Below, one piece after another: positions 15,243 to 23,985 of a DNA stretch of 64,000 nt. The stretch comes from Lacisediminihabitans sp040549525. Its GTDB lineage: Bacteria; Actinomycetota; Actinomycetes; Actinomycetales; Microbacteriaceae. A model generated the notes under the pieces. That model had not been told where the DNA came from and did no database searches. It was given only the letters and a program-made list of their open reading frames with translations. Numbering within the stretch: position 1 is the stretch's first letter; the number at the start of each line of letters is the position of its first letter. The DNA lies in assembly GCF_040549525.1 (NCBI RefSeq), contig NZ_JBEPTM010000002.1, positions 372,001 to 436,000 on the forward strand, in the 5' to 3' direction. A program made the position numbers and the translations under genes.

Positions 15243-16700
15243 ATGTGCGGCATTGTCGGCATCGTTTCTTCGGAACCCGCCAACCAACAGGTCTACGACA
15301 GCCTCCTTCTTCTGCAGCACCGAGGCCAGGACTCCACCGGCATCGCCACCGCCGAAGGCCGCACCTTCCACATGGTGAAGGCGCGGGGCCAGGTTCGAGA
15401 GGCCTTCCGCACCCGTGACATGCGCGCCCTCCCCGGCAACATGGGGCTCGGTCACGTGCGCTACGCCACCAAGGGCAATGCCGGAAACGAGCAGGAGGCG
15501 CAGCCCTTCTATGTGAACGCCCCCTACGGCATCGTGCTCGTGCACAACGGCAACCTCACCAACACCAGGGAGCTCACCGACGAGCTCTTCCACATCGACC
15601 GGCGGCACCTCAACACCAGCTCCGACACCGAGCTGCTGGTGAACGTGCTCGCCCACGAACTGCAGGAGCAGGTCACCGGGCTCGACCTCGATCCCGACCA
15701 GATCTTCGCCGCCGTCGAACGCGTGCACGAGCGCGTCGAAGGCTCCTACGCGACGATCGCGATGATCCCCGGATACGGCCTGCTCGCGTTCCGAGATCCC
15801 TTCGGCATCCGTCCGCTCGTGCTCGGAAAGCGGGCACGCGGATTCGTCGGGGACGACTGGATCGTGGCATCCGAGTCCCTCGTGCTCGAGAGCGGTGGCT
15901 ACGAGATCGTGCGAGACGTCGCGCCCGGCGAGGCCGTGTTCATCGCCCTCGACGGCGAGATGACCTCACGCCAGTGCGCGAAGAACCCCTCGCTCGTGCC
16001 GTGCTCGTTCGAGTATGTCTACCTCGCCAGGCCCGACTCCATCATGAACGGCATCTCCGTCTACGACGCGCGCCTGCGCCTCGGCAACCGGCTCGCGGAC
16101 ACGATCGCTCAGTACACGCCGCGCGGCGACATCGATGTGGTCATGCCGATTCCCGACTCCTCGCGACCGGCCGCCATGCAGGTGGCCCAGAAGCTCGGGA
16201 TCGAGTACCGCGAGGGTTTCTACAAGAACCGTTACGTCGGCCGCACCTTCATCATGCCCGGCCAGGCCGAGCGCAAGAAGTCGGTGAGGCAGAAGCTCAA
16301 TGCGATGGGATCCGAGTTCCGCGGCAAGAACATCCTGATCGTCGACGACTCGATCGTGCGCGGCACCACCTCGAAGGAGATCGTGCAGATGGCCCGCGAA
16401 GCCGGCGCGAACAAGGTCACCTTCACCTCGGCGGCACCTCCCGTGCGCTTTCCCCACGTCTACGGCATCAACATGCCAAGCCGCCAGGAGCTGATCGCCC
16501 ACGATCGCAAGATCCCGGACATCAACAGGGAGATGGGGAGCGACTACCTCATCTATCAGGAGGTCGCAGACATGCAGTCGGCGATTCTCGAGGGTTCGAA
16601 CGTGACCGCCCTCGAGATGAGCTGTTTCACTGGCGACTACGTCACCGGCACCGTCACTCCCGAATACCTCGCCTGGGTGGAGCGCACGCAGCTCAGCTGA
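15243..16700 (+). CDS. purF: Amidophosphoribosyltransferase
   Basis: 485 residues. The first committed step of purine synthesis (PRPP + glutamine to phosphoribosylamine). Start ATG 15243 puts the nucleophile at position 2 (MCGIVGIV), as in mature Ntn-type PurF; there is almost no propeptide. The PRPP-binding loop is ILIVDDSIVRGTTSKEIV (about residues 362-379), and HNGNLTN and RYATKG are present. It is divergent from purM. The 3' end overlaps the minus-strand membrane-protein gene by 8 bases, tail to tail. Confidence 0.97.
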   Translation: MCGIVGIVSSEPANQQVYDSLLLLQHRGQDSTGIATAEGRTFHMVKARGQVREAFRTRDMRALPGNMGLGHVRYATKGNAGNEQEAQPFYVNAPYGIVLVHNGNLTNTRELTDELFHIDRRHLNTSSDTELLVNVLAHELQEQVTGLDLDPDQIFAAVERVHERVEGSYATIAMIPGYGLLAFRDPFGIRPLVLGKRARGFVGDDWIVASESLVLESGGYEIVRDVAPGEAVFIALDGEMTSRQCAKNPSLVPCSFEYVYLARPDSIMNGISVYDARLRLGNRLADTIAQYTPRGDIDVVMPIPDSSRPAAMQVAQKLGIEYREGFYKNRYVGRTFIMPGQAERKKSVRQKLNAMGSEFRGKNILIVDDSIVRGTTSKEIVQMAREAGANKVTFTSAAPPVRFPHVYGINMPSRQELIAHDRKIPDINREMGSDYLIYQEVADMQSAILEGSNVTALEMSCFTGDYVTGTVTPEYLAWVERTQLS

Positions 16701-17643
16701 GGCGCCTGCCCCGCACCACTATCGCCCCGATGGCGACCGCGGCCGCGGCGAACAGCGCCGTCGAGACCGTGCCGATCGCGGCATCCGGACTCACGATCGA
16801 CCGGCCCGAGAGCGCCTGCGCGGTGAGCACCGCGATCACGCCGAGGTAGAGGGCGGCGGTCACGACGAGGATGCCGAGCCGGGTGCGCGAGTCGCCCAAG
16901 GCAGTCAGGCGGCGAGAGCCCAGTTCGAGCAGCAGCGCAAGGATGGGCAGCACCTGCATCGCGTGCATCCCCACGAAGTGCGGGATGCGCAGGTCGCCGG
17001 CGACCGTGCTCCAACCGAGAAGCGGGAGGCCGGGTCCCCCATCGGCGAGCCCAACGGTGTGGGCTCCGGCGATCCCCTGGAAGCTGGACAGCTGTGCGGC
17101 GGTCGGGCTCGTCATCAGGAAGGCGAGGCCCATGCCGATCACCGCGATAATGAGACCGGAACGGATGGCGAAGCTGCGCGCGGGGTCGCCGAGATCGGCG
17201 CGGAACAGCAGCACGGCCACGAGGATGGTGGCGGACCAGACGATCACGATCGACACCGCCATCGTGCCCCAAAGGGCGGTCGAGAACGGGGTCGAGACGT
17301 TGAAGTGACTTGTCGTGTCGGCGAAGGCCGCCCCGTAGATCACGATCATCTCCACGGCGAGGAAGACCGCGGCGATGGTGCCCGACCACCAGGTGATGCG
17401 GCGGGCGCGGGGCAGCTGGCCGAGCAGCCAGGAGAGCGTGACGCTGTAGATGAGCACGGAGAGCGAGAACTTCAGCGGCTTGGCCCACAGGGGCATCCCG
17501 GTGATCGAGCGCTGGTCGACGACCAACCCGACGAGGGCGACCGCGGCGAGCGCGATCATGCCGACGGAGAGCCACAGCAGTGGACGGTGCGAGCCGAAGC
17601 GGGCGATGACGGAGGCGGGGGGTGCATCGATCGTGCGGGTCAT
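16693..17643 (-). CDS. Multi-pass membrane protein of unknown function, paired with a MerR regulator
   Basis: 316 residues with eight or nine predicted hydrophobic helices. Notable conserved-looking segments are ITGMPLWAKPLKFSLSVLIY, TAAQLSSFQG and RIPHFVGMHAMQVLP; the HFVGMHAMQ stretch with its two His could bind heme or metal. I do not recognise a named family. It lies 16 bases behind a MerR gene on the same strand and is probably its main target or partner. Start ATG 17643 is preceded by GGAGAAC. Confidence 0.7.
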   Translation of the reverse strand: MTRTIDAPPASVIARFGSHRPLLWLSVGMIALAAVALVGLVVDQRSITGMPLWAKPLKFSLSVLIYSVTLSWLLGQLPRARRITWWSGTIAAVFLAVEMIVIYGAAFADTTSHFNVSTPFSTALWGTMAVSIVIVWSATILVAVLLFRADLGDPARSFAIRSGLIIAVIGMGLAFLMTSPTAAQLSSFQGIAGAHTVGLADGGPGLPLLGWSTVAGDLRIPHFVGMHAMQVLPILALLLELGSRRLTALGDSRTRLGILVVTAALYLGVIAVLTAQALSGRSIVSPDAAIGTVSTALFAAAAVAIGAIVVRGRRLS

Positions 17644-17659
17644 GGTGGTCGGTTCTCCT

Positions 17660-18268
17660 TCAGGAATAGCGCTCGGATGTCACGTGCTCCTGAGCTGCAC
17701 GACGCAGTCCGGAGATCAGGGCGTCGCCGAGCACGGTGCCGACGACGACGGTTTCTGCCTTGGCGGCGCGGCCCTCGCGCGACTCGATCTCGTCGAGGTC
17801 TGCGGCGGCGATGAGCAGGGCGGCCTCGGCGTAGCGGGCGAACCAGCCCCGGTCATCCGTCTGCCCGAGCCCGCGGAAGACGGAGAGCACTCGCGCAGCG
17901 GAGAGGCGCCCGGGGTTGGCGGCAGACACGTGCCAGCCGGTGAGCAGCTCATCGATATCGGCGAGTGACGCCGGGTCGACGTCGTCCGGTGCGACGGCCG
18001 CCGAGACGGTGCACTGCGCCACCTCGAAGACCTCGGGGAGCGAAGCCTCCGAGTCGATGGCGTCGAGCACGCTGCGGGCGGATGCCACGCTGAGCCCCCC
18101 GACCTCGATGAGGGCTCGGATCAGGCGAAGCCGATCCAGGTGGACATCTCCGTAGCGAGCCTGGTTGGCCGTCTCGCTCTCACCCGCCGGAAGCAGCTTC
18201 TCGCGCAGGTAGTACTTGATCGTCGCCACCGGGATGCCGCTGGTGGTGCTGAGTTCGGCCATTCGCAT
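17660..18268 (-). CDS. MerR-family transcriptional regulator
   Basis: 202 residues. The winged helix is at residues 1-70 (MRMAELSTTSGIPVATIKYYLREKLLP, then ANQARYGDVHLDRLRLIRAL). The remainder is a helical effector domain without the TipAS or metal-binding Cys patterns. It forms an operon with the following membrane-protein gene. The ATG is directly preceded by two tandem dyads that are probably its operator. The N-terminal order resembles the MerR group that controls drug or stress permeases; the ligand is unknown. Confidence 0.85.
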   Translation of the reverse strand: MRMAELSTTSGIPVATIKYYLREKLLPAGESETANQARYGDVHLDRLRLIRALIEVGGLSVASARSVLDAIDSEASLPEVFEVAQCTVSAAVAPDDVDPASLADIDELLTGWHVSAANPGRLSAARVLSVFRGLGQTDDRGWFARYAEAALLIAAADLDEIESREGRAAKAETVVVGTVLGDALISGLRRAAQEHVTSERYS

Positions 18269-18270
18269 AC

Positions 18271-18302
18271 GGATAGTGTAACTATCCGATAGTGAAACTA
18301 TC
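18271..18302. promoter_or_regulatory. Two adjacent dyads, probable MerR operator/promoter
   Basis: GGATAGTGTAACTATCC (18271-18287) and GATAGTGAAACTATC (18288-18302) are perfect palindromes with 3-nt centres, placed head to tail with 16-17-bp periodicity. They end two bases before the MerR ATG, so the promoter must lie inside them and the mRNA is probably leaderless. The distal dyad overlaps the stop codon of the upstream gene (18298-18300). Confidence 0.7.
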
Positions 18303-18729
18303 TAGTAGCAGTTTCCTCTGGTGCGGGTGGGGCTTCCGGCACCTCTGCACTCACCGGCTCCTCGTCGTAGGGCCGCGGGTCGACCATCGTGCGCTCGGCC
18401 AGCACGGTGCGGGCACGACGGGTGAGCCCGACATCGAGCAGGATCGCGACCACAGCCCCGAGCACGACCCCGATGGGCACCCCGAACAGCAGGAAATAGC
18501 CGAAGAGAGCGCCGAAACCGACCTGCGGATCCGAGGGGAAGGACGCCGTCAGAATGAACGTGGTGACCGCCCCGAGCCCCGCTCCGATGATGAGGAACCG
18601 CGAGTATCGCGGAATCCGGCGCACCGTGACCTCGGTCTCCTCGGTCGACTGCGAGGGCTCGGTGGACTGCGAGGGCTCGGCGGCTCGCGGCACTGCATCC
18701 GGCTCTGGCTGCGGCTCGGAGGGGGTCAT
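18298..18729 (-). CDS. Small two-helix membrane protein, unknown function
   Basis: 143 residues. An acidic N-terminus contains a duplicated EPSQSTEPSQSTEE segment. Two hydrophobic segments follow (FLIIGAGLGAVTTFILTA and LFGYFLLFGVPIGVVLGAVVAILLDVGL), and the C-terminus is Pro/Glu-rich. The ATG overlaps the TGA of the SCP-like gene (ATGA at 18726-18729), so the two are translated together. The stop lies inside the MerR operator. No family name is recognised with certainty. Confidence 0.7.
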   Translation of the reverse strand: MTPSEPQPEPDAVPRAAEPSQSTEPSQSTEETEVTVRRIPRYSRFLIIGAGLGAVTTFILTASFPSDPQVGFGALFGYFLLFGVPIGVVLGAVVAILLDVGLTRRARTVLAERTMVDPRPYDEEPVSAEVPEAPPAPEETATR

Positions 18730-19124
18730 GTCTCTATTGTCCCTGACGCTTCCGGGGTATCCGCCCCATGCCAGAGGAGTGGCAGGTAGGCGGAGAGGTC
18801 CGCACGGGAACCGGAGGCGGCGATGCGTCCGTGTTCGAGGGCGTGATTCCACGCGGTTCCGCCGGTCGCGATGGCGAGCCAGGTCAGCGCGTCGGTCTCG
18901 ACCACGTTCGGCGGGGTGCCCCGGGTGTGGCCCGGACCCTCGATGCACTGCACCGCGCCGAAGGGCGGAACCCGCACCTCCACCGAGTTGCCCGGAGCTC
19001 CATCGGCCAGCACCTGTAGAAGGTAACGCACGGCGGTGGCCTCGGTCTCCCGGTCGGCTACCGTCGCGAGCGCGCGCTCCACGGCCTCGCGGCCGGCGTC
19101 ATCGGTAATGCGTGCTTTCGCCAT
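18726..19124 (-). CDS. Sterol-carrier-type (SCP-like) small protein
   Basis: 132 residues from ATG 19124. The pattern EVRVPPFGAVQCIEGPGHTRGTPPNVVETDALTW, where a conserved VETD precedes W-L-x-LA-x-G, matches the bacterial SCP-like family found near purF in actinobacteria. These proteins are thought to bind hydrophobic ligands; direct function is unproven. It is coupled to the following two-helix membrane-protein gene. The 214 bp upstream, to 19338, hold no intact gene, only a weak coding-like frame. Confidence 0.75.
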   Translation of the reverse strand: MAKARITDDAGREAVERALATVADRETEATAVRYLLQVLADGAPGNSVEVRVPPFGAVQCIEGPGHTRGTPPNVVETDALTWLAIATGGTAWNHALEHGRIAASGSRADLSAYLPLLWHGADTPEASGTIET

Positions 19125-19338
19125 GGTTCTACGGTAGTGGCGACGTGTGGTCGGTCGGGCCCACAAGCCGTCCTGCACCTCGACGCAACCCTCGCTGCCA
19201 CCGGACCCAGCACCTCGATGGAGCCGGCGCCGCGGGCCCGGGCATCGTGAGCGAGCTGCACGACACGAGCCGGCACCGCGCGAGTTAGGTGGTCGAGCTC
19301 GGTCGGCGAAGCATCCGTCTGCCGAATGCGGCGCCATC

Positions 19339-20220
19339 TCAGTCCACCGGGAAAGCGGGCACTCGCGGGCGCCAGGTGAGCACCGCGGCCGCGAGTCCGC
19401 CGAGCATGATCGCCCCGCCGATGAGCTCTGTGCCGGCCGGCCTCTCACCGAAGACCGCCCAGGCGGCGAGGATGCCGATCACCGGCACCAGCAGCGTGAA
19501 CGGCACAACGGCACTGGTCGGATAGCGCGCGAGCAAGGAGTTCCAGATCGTGTAGGCCACAAGTGACGCGGCCACCGCGGTGTACAGGGTGCTGAGGATG
19601 GCCATCGGTGAGAGGTGGGTGAGCGCGAATCCGACAGCGTGCGGGCCGTCGACCAGCAGGGAGAGCGCGAGGGAGGGGATCGGCACCACCAGACCGGACC
19701 ACACCACCAGCGAGAGGCCTGATGACGCCCGCGCCCGCCGGGACAGCACATTGCCGATGGCCCAGGAGAGCGCCGCGAGCAGGGTGATGACGAGCGGCAG
19801 CCAGGGTGCCGCATAGGTATGGCCGATGACCACGACAGCGAGACCCACCATGCCGATCAGGATGCCGACGAGCTGGCGTCGGGTGGGATGCTCCCGCAGC
19901 AGCAGGGAGGAGACGACCACCGAGAACACGATCTGCGTCTGCAACAGCAGGGAGGCGAGGCCCGGTGGCATCCCGAGCGAGAGGGCGAGGTAGAGGAGGG
20001 TGAACTGGCCGAGGCTCAGGAACGCGCCGATCAACAGGATGTTGCGCCATCCGATCGCCGGCGGCCGGATGAAGAAGACGGCCGGGATCGCCACGAGCAC
20101 GAACCGCATCGCCAGGAAGAGCAGCGGGGGCACATCGGTGAGGCCGAGGTCGATCGCGACGAAGTTGACCCCCCAGATCACCACGACCAGCAGTGCGAGG
20201 AGAGTGTGGCGGGGAGTCAT
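19339..20220 (-). CDS. EamA/DMT-family transporter
   Basis: 293 residues with ten predicted helices in two five-helix EamA repeats. Typical segments are VVIWGVNFVAIDLGL, PPLLFLAMRF and the second-repeat AISWAIGNVLSRRA equivalent (ALSWAIGNVLSRRA). These carriers usually export metabolites or amino acids (RhtA/YdcZ-like); the substrate is unknown. Start ATG 20220. The 33-bp gap to the next minus-strand gene suggests an operon with the DUF2256/DUF3253 gene. Confidence 0.88.
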   Translation of the reverse strand: MTPRHTLLALLVVVIWGVNFVAIDLGLTDVPPLLFLAMRFVLVAIPAVFFIRPPAIGWRNILLIGAFLSLGQFTLLYLALSLGMPPGLASLLLQTQIVFSVVVSSLLLREHPTRRQLVGILIGMVGLAVVVIGHTYAAPWLPLVITLLAALSWAIGNVLSRRARASSGLSLVVWSGLVVPIPSLALSLLVDGPHAVGFALTHLSPMAILSTLYTAVAASLVAYTIWNSLLARYPTSAVVPFTLLVPVIGILAAWAVFGERPAGTELIGGAIMLGGLAAAVLTWRPRVPAFPVD

Positions 20221-20253
20221 CCGACCAGCTTGGCAGCAACGGAGGACCTCCCT

Positions 20254-20646
20254 TCACCGGCGCCGAAGCTGCAGCGGTCCCTTCGCCGTCGATGCGTCGA
20301 CCACCGATCCGGACTGCAGGATGTCGATCTCCCCCGCCGCACCCAGCCGTCGCGCCGCCCGGCGGGCCGGCTCCGCGAGCTGCTGCCAGCCCTCCCCGCC
20401 TACCGCGCGGGCGGCGTCGGAGTCGAGGATGGTGGCGCCGGTCGGGCGCTCGGCCAGCAGTGCGAGGATCGCGGCCTCGAGCATCCGGTCGCCCCCTGTC
20501 ACCCCGCGGCGTCGGCAGGCATCGGAACAGTACTTCACCGCTTCCCAGTCACGGGCCCACTTGGCGCGCCACTGGATGCGGCGGCCGCAGGCCGCACAGG
20601 TCTTGTCTGCCGGCACGGCCTCTACGGGTCTCTGACGGTGGGCCAT
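20254..20646 (-). CDS. DUF2256-DUF3253 fusion protein
   Basis: 130 residues. The N-terminal part (about 12-50) carries four cysteines, CAAC and YCSDAC, the zinc-finger-like DUF2256 with its typical WARDWEAVKYCSDACRR. The C-terminal part is a winged-helix-like DUF3253 domain (LEAAILALLAERPTGATILDSDAARAVG). Both are uncharacterised; the layout suggests a small DNA-binding or regulatory protein. ATG 20646 is chosen because the longer in-frame extension has no domain. It is divergent from purD (70 bases). Confidence 0.8.
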   Translation of the reverse strand: MAHRQRPVEAVPADKTCAACGRRIQWRAKWARDWEAVKYCSDACRRRGVTGGDRMLEAAILALLAERPTGATILDSDAARAVGGEGWQQLAEPARRAARRLGAAGEIDILQSGSVVDASTAKGPLQLRRR

Positions 20647-20716
20647 CGACCCAGTCTGCCGGGCGATGCTCCGAGCGGGATCAGTGGACACGGTGCCGGG
20701 TGGGTACGCTTGCCCA

Positions 20717-21967
20717 GTGAGAATCCTCGTCCTCGGTTCCGGTGCTCGCGAGCATGCCATCATCACCGCCCTTCTTCGTGAGGACGTCGACCATGAGATC
20801 ATCGCGGCGCCCGGCAATGCCGGTATCGCGGCGGACGTGCACGTGATCGCGCTCGACCCCGCGAATCCTGCCGTCGTCACCGAGTTCGCCCTCGAGAACG
20901 ACATCGAGCTCGTGGTCATCGGGCCGGAGGCGCCCCTGGTCGCCGGTGTCGCGGATCGACTGCGCGAGCGCGGTATCGCGGTGTTCGGGCCGAGCAGGGC
21001 CGCGGCCCAGCTCGAGGGAAGCAAGACCTTCGCGAAACGGATCATGGATGTCGCGGGAGTGCCGACCGGCCGCGCGACCCGGGCGGGCACCCTCGACGAG
21101 GCCATCGCCGCCATCGACTCGTTCGGATCTCCCTATGTGGTGAAAGCGGACGGCCTCGCGGCGGGCAAGGGCGTGCTGGTCACGACCGACAGGGATGCCG
21201 CGGTCGCCCACGCGGGGTACTGGATCGGGCAGGGCAGCGTGCTCGTCGAGGAGTTCCTCGATGGCCAGGAGGTCTCGCTCTTCCTCCTCAGCGACGGCCA
21301 CAACGTGCTTCCGCTCGAGCCGGCACAGGACTACAAGCGGCTCTCCGATAACGACGAGGGCCCCAACACCGGCGGCATGGGTGCATACTCCCCGCTGCCC
21401 TGGCTGCCCGCCGGATTCGTCGATGAGGTCATCGACACCATCGCGCTCCCGACGGTGCGCACCCTCGCTGCGGAGCAGACGCCATTCATCGGACTGCTCT
21501 ACTGCGGACTCATCCTCACCGAGGCCGGAACCCGCGTCATCGAGTTCAACGCGCGCTTTGGCGACCCGGAGACCCAGGTCGTGCTCCCGCGCCTCATCAC
21601 TCCGCTCAGCGGCCTCCTGTTCGCCGCGGCGAGCGGAGAACTCGGGGGGATGCCGCGCCCGCAGTTCTCCGATGACGTCGCCGTGACTGTCGTGCTCGCG
21701 AGCGAGGGCTACCCCGAGACCCCGCTCACCGGCCGCATCATCACGGGCATCGACACCGCACTGGCGATCCACGGAGTGACGGTGGCACATGCCGCGACTG
21801 CCCTCTCCGGCGGCGACCTTGTCGCGACCGGCGGGAGGGTGCTCAGCGTCGTCGCGACCGGCAGCGACTTCGGGGAGGCCCGATCCCGCGCCTATCTCGC
21901 GCTCGAGGCGATCGACCTCGAGGGCGGCCAGTACCGCACCGACATCGCGCAGCGCGTCGCGGAATAG
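20717..21967 (+). CDS. purD: Phosphoribosylamine-glycine ligase (GAR synthetase)
   Basis: 416 residues, an ATP-grasp enzyme of purine step 2. Motifs: RILVLGSGAREHAI at the N-terminus, EGSKTFAKRIM, VKADGLAAGKGV, NTGGMGAYSPLP and EFNARFGDPETQ. Start GTG 20717 gives the conserved N-terminus; the in-frame ATG at 20666 would add 17 unrelated residues. Palindromic element C lies between its end and purC, 165 bases downstream. Confidence 0.96.
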   Translation: MRILVLGSGAREHAIITALLREDVDHEIIAAPGNAGIAADVHVIALDPANPAVVTEFALENDIELVVIGPEAPLVAGVADRLRERGIAVFGPSRAAAQLEGSKTFAKRIMDVAGVPTGRATRAGTLDEAIAAIDSFGSPYVVKADGLAAGKGVLVTTDRDAAVAHAGYWIGQGSVLVEEFLDGQEVSLFLLSDGHNVLPLEPAQDYKRLSDNDEGPNTGGMGAYSPLPWLPAGFVDEVIDTIALPTVRTLAAEQTPFIGLLYCGLILTEAGTRVIEFNARFGDPETQVVLPRLITPLSGLLFAAASGELGGMPRPQFSDDVAVTVVLASEGYPETPLTGRIITGIDTALAIHGVTVAHAATALSGGDLVATGGRVLSVVATGSDFGEARSRAYLALEAIDLEGGQYRTDIAQRVAE

Positions 21968-22026
21968 CCCGCCCCGCCCCGGCCCCCGGTGCCCCCTGTG
22001 CCCTTGCCCCCTGCCCCTTGTCGCCT

Positions 22027-22128
22027 TTCATCATTCAGGAAGGTCTGGTGCTGGAGTGCACGGAGAGACGGATGAGGTCCCAGACGCCGTCATCCGAACC
22101 ATCCGCCCCACCCCTTCCTGAATAATGA
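22027..22128. repeat. Palindromic intergenic element, copy C
   Basis: 102 bp. Left arm CATCATTCAGGAAGG (22029-22043) and right arm CCTTCCTGAATAATG (22113-22127) form a 15-bp inverted repeat with one mismatch. The right end is 4 bases from the purC GTG, so the element forms most of the purC leader. A C-rich irregular repeat (about 21968-22020) abuts the left arm. Confidence 0.85.
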
Positions 22129-22132
22129 GGGG

Positions 22133-23041
22133 GTGAACGCAATCGACCTGACCGCGGATGGCTGGACGCACGCCTACTCGGGCAAGGTGCGCGACCTCTA
22201 CATCGAGACGGGCACGGCGGATCTCGCCAGCGCCCAGCGCGTTCTGATGGTCGCCAGCGACAGGGTGAGCGCGTTCGACCACGTGCTCTCCCCCGGTATC
22301 CCCGGCAAGGGCGAACTGCTCACCACCCTGAGCCTCTGGTGGTTCGACCGCCTCGTCGGTGTGCCGAATCACCTCGTCGCAGACCACGAACTGCGCGGTG
22401 ATGCGGTGCGGGACCTGATTCCGGATGCCGTCGCCGGCCGGGCGATGCTCGCCCGCACCCTCGACATGTTCCCGATCGAATGCGTGGTGCGCGGATACCT
22501 CGTCGGCTCCGGTTGGCTCGAATACCAGCAGACCCAGACGGTGTGCGGCATCCCCCTGCCCGCCGGGCTCGCCAACGGGGATCGCCTGCCCGAGCCGATC
22601 TACACTCCGGCGTGGAAGGCTCCGATGGGCGAACACGACGAAAACATCCCGTTCGAGCGCACGGTCGAGCTGGTGGGAGCGGAGGTCGCGGCGGCGCTCC
22701 GTGATCTCAGTCTCGACGTCTTCTCGCGGGCGTCCGGCATCGCGGAGTCGCGCGGGGTGATCCTCGCCGATACCAAGTTCGAGTTCGGGGCCAATCGTGA
22801 CTCCGGCGTGATCACTCTGGCGGACGAAGTGCTCACCAGCGACAGCTCCCGGTACTGGGATGCCGAGGCCTACGCTGCCGGCGGACCGGGTCGGCTCGCA
22901 AGCTTCGACAAGCAGATAGTGCGCAACTGGCTGAGCGCGCACTGGGACCAGACCGGCGAGCCGCCGGCATTACCGCCCGAGATCGTCACGCAGACCGCCG
23001 CGCGCTACCGGGAGTTGATCGAGAGGCTCACCGGCTCATGA
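22133..23041 (+). CDS. purC: Phosphoribosylaminoimidazole-succinocarboxamide synthase (SAICAR synthetase)
   Basis: 302 residues. Motifs: YSGKVRDLY near residue 17, MVASDRVSAFDHVL, IECVVRGYLVGSGWLEY, and DTKFEFG. It ligates aspartate to CAIR with ATP (purine step 7). Start GTG 22133. The G-rich stretch directly before it (AGGGG) is too close for normal ribosome binding, so initiation may be leaderless or the element arm contributes. It overlaps the GNAT gene by four bases. Confidence 0.96.
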   Translation: MNAIDLTADGWTHAYSGKVRDLYIETGTADLASAQRVLMVASDRVSAFDHVLSPGIPGKGELLTTLSLWWFDRLVGVPNHLVADHELRGDAVRDLIPDAVAGRAMLARTLDMFPIECVVRGYLVGSGWLEYQQTQTVCGIPLPAGLANGDRLPEPIYTPAWKAPMGEHDENIPFERTVELVGAEVAAALRDLSLDVFSRASGIAESRGVILADTKFEFGANRDSGVITLADEVLTSDSSRYWDAEAYAAGGPGRLASFDKQIVRNWLSAHWDQTGEPPALPPEIVTQTAARYRELIERLTGS

Positions 23042-23532
23042 TCGTGCGACAGGTTCCCTGGTCCGACGTGGAGGCGACGACGCTTCGCGAGGCCCAGCGG
23101 GTGGAGGTCGAGGCGCGCTACGGCACGCCCGATTCCGAACCCGGACCCGCTCCAAGCGCCGACGACATCACCGCGTTCTTCGTGGCGTACGACGACTCCG
23201 GAGTGCCCCTGGGGTGCGGCGGACTGCGCGAACTGCCGGGAAACGAAGCGGAAGTGAAGCGGATGTTCGTGATGCCGGCGCATCGCGGCACCGGAGTCTC
23301 GCGGGCGATCCTCCTCGAACTGGAGCTGTTCGGACGAGAACGCGGATGGTCGCGCCTCCTGCTCGAGACGGGCGACCGGCAACCGGACGCCGTGCGGTTC
23401 TATGAGCGCGAGGGATTCACCCGCATCCCGAACTTCGCCTACTACGCCGACTCGGAGCATTCGCTCTGTTACGAGAAGTCGCTGTTCGCGGTCGATCCGG
23501 CCAGCGAAATCTCCTGCGAGGGCTGCCAGTGA
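23038..23532 (+). CDS. GNAT-family N-acetyltransferase
   Basis: 164 residues with the acetyl-CoA loop VMPAHRGTGVSRAILLELE (about 78-96) and the C-terminal ETGDRQPDAVRFYEREGFTRI, the usual GNAT (A/G)xRFYxRxGF element. The substrate is unknown. The ATG overlaps the purC TGA (ATGA), so it is co-translated with purC. The C-terminus ends in two Cys (SCEGC), unusual for the family. Confidence 0.85.
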   Translation: MIVRQVPWSDVEATTLREAQRVEVEARYGTPDSEPGPAPSADDITAFFVAYDDSGVPLGCGGLRELPGNEAEVKRMFVMPAHRGTGVSRAILLELELFGRERGWSRLLLETGDRQPDAVRFYEREGFTRIPNFAYYADSEHSLCYEKSLFAVDPASEISCEGCQ

Positions 23533-23927
23533 TTCCCGCCTCCTGGGAGCCTCGGCGCCGGGCCGACGGTGAGCTCGTCGGCTACCTCGTTCCCGCTGGT
23601 GACGGCGTCGTCGCGACCAGCCTGATCGGGCTGGCTCTCGCCGGCACGGCGTCGCGAGAGGCGGCGATCGACCTCCTCGACAGGAGCGGCCTCGCCGCGC
23701 TCGACCGCCCCTACTACGCGCGACTGCCGAATCCGGTGCCCCTCGGAGGGGTCGATGCCGGCACGCCGGCCGCGGACTGGACCTGGCGGAGGGTGGTCAT
23801 CGTCGAATCGAGTCCGACCCGGGTGTCGATCCGGCCAGCGATGGCCTACCCGGAGGAGCTGAGATCACTGGTCGTGATCGAGCCACCGGTAACCGGAACG
23901 CTGCGGGAGCCGCATCCGGAGGAATGA
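23529..23927 (+). CDS. Uncharacterised protein translationally coupled to the GNAT gene
   Basis: 132 residues with no transmembrane helix and no signal peptide. It begins IPASWEPRRRADGELVGYLV, has a Pro-rich middle, and ends acidic. The GTG at 23529 overlaps the GNAT stop (GTGA). I recognise no domain; regular GC3 and tight coupling show it is a real gene of the purC operon end. Confidence 0.65.
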   Translation: MIPASWEPRRRADGELVGYLVPAGDGVVATSLIGLALAGTASREAAIDLLDRSGLAALDRPYYARLPNPVPLGGVDAGTPAADWTWRRVVIVESSPTRVSIRPAMAYPEELRSLVVIEPPVTGTLREPHPEE

Positions 23928-23985
23928 TTCGCGGCTCGAGCGTCGAATCGATCGCTGGTGGCGCCGGCAGTGCTTACAGTCAGTC

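Noticed and set aside
18640..18690. Short repeat GACTGCGAGGGCTCGG in the two-helix membrane-protein gene
   Set aside because: Only two copies within coding sequence giving EPSQST twice; ordinary local duplication.
19125..19338. Coding-like minus-strand frame between the SCP-like and EamA genes
   Set aside because: A stretch such as VVQLAHDARARGAGSIEVLGPV looks natural but is short, interrupted, and has no start; not enough to call a gene or remnant.
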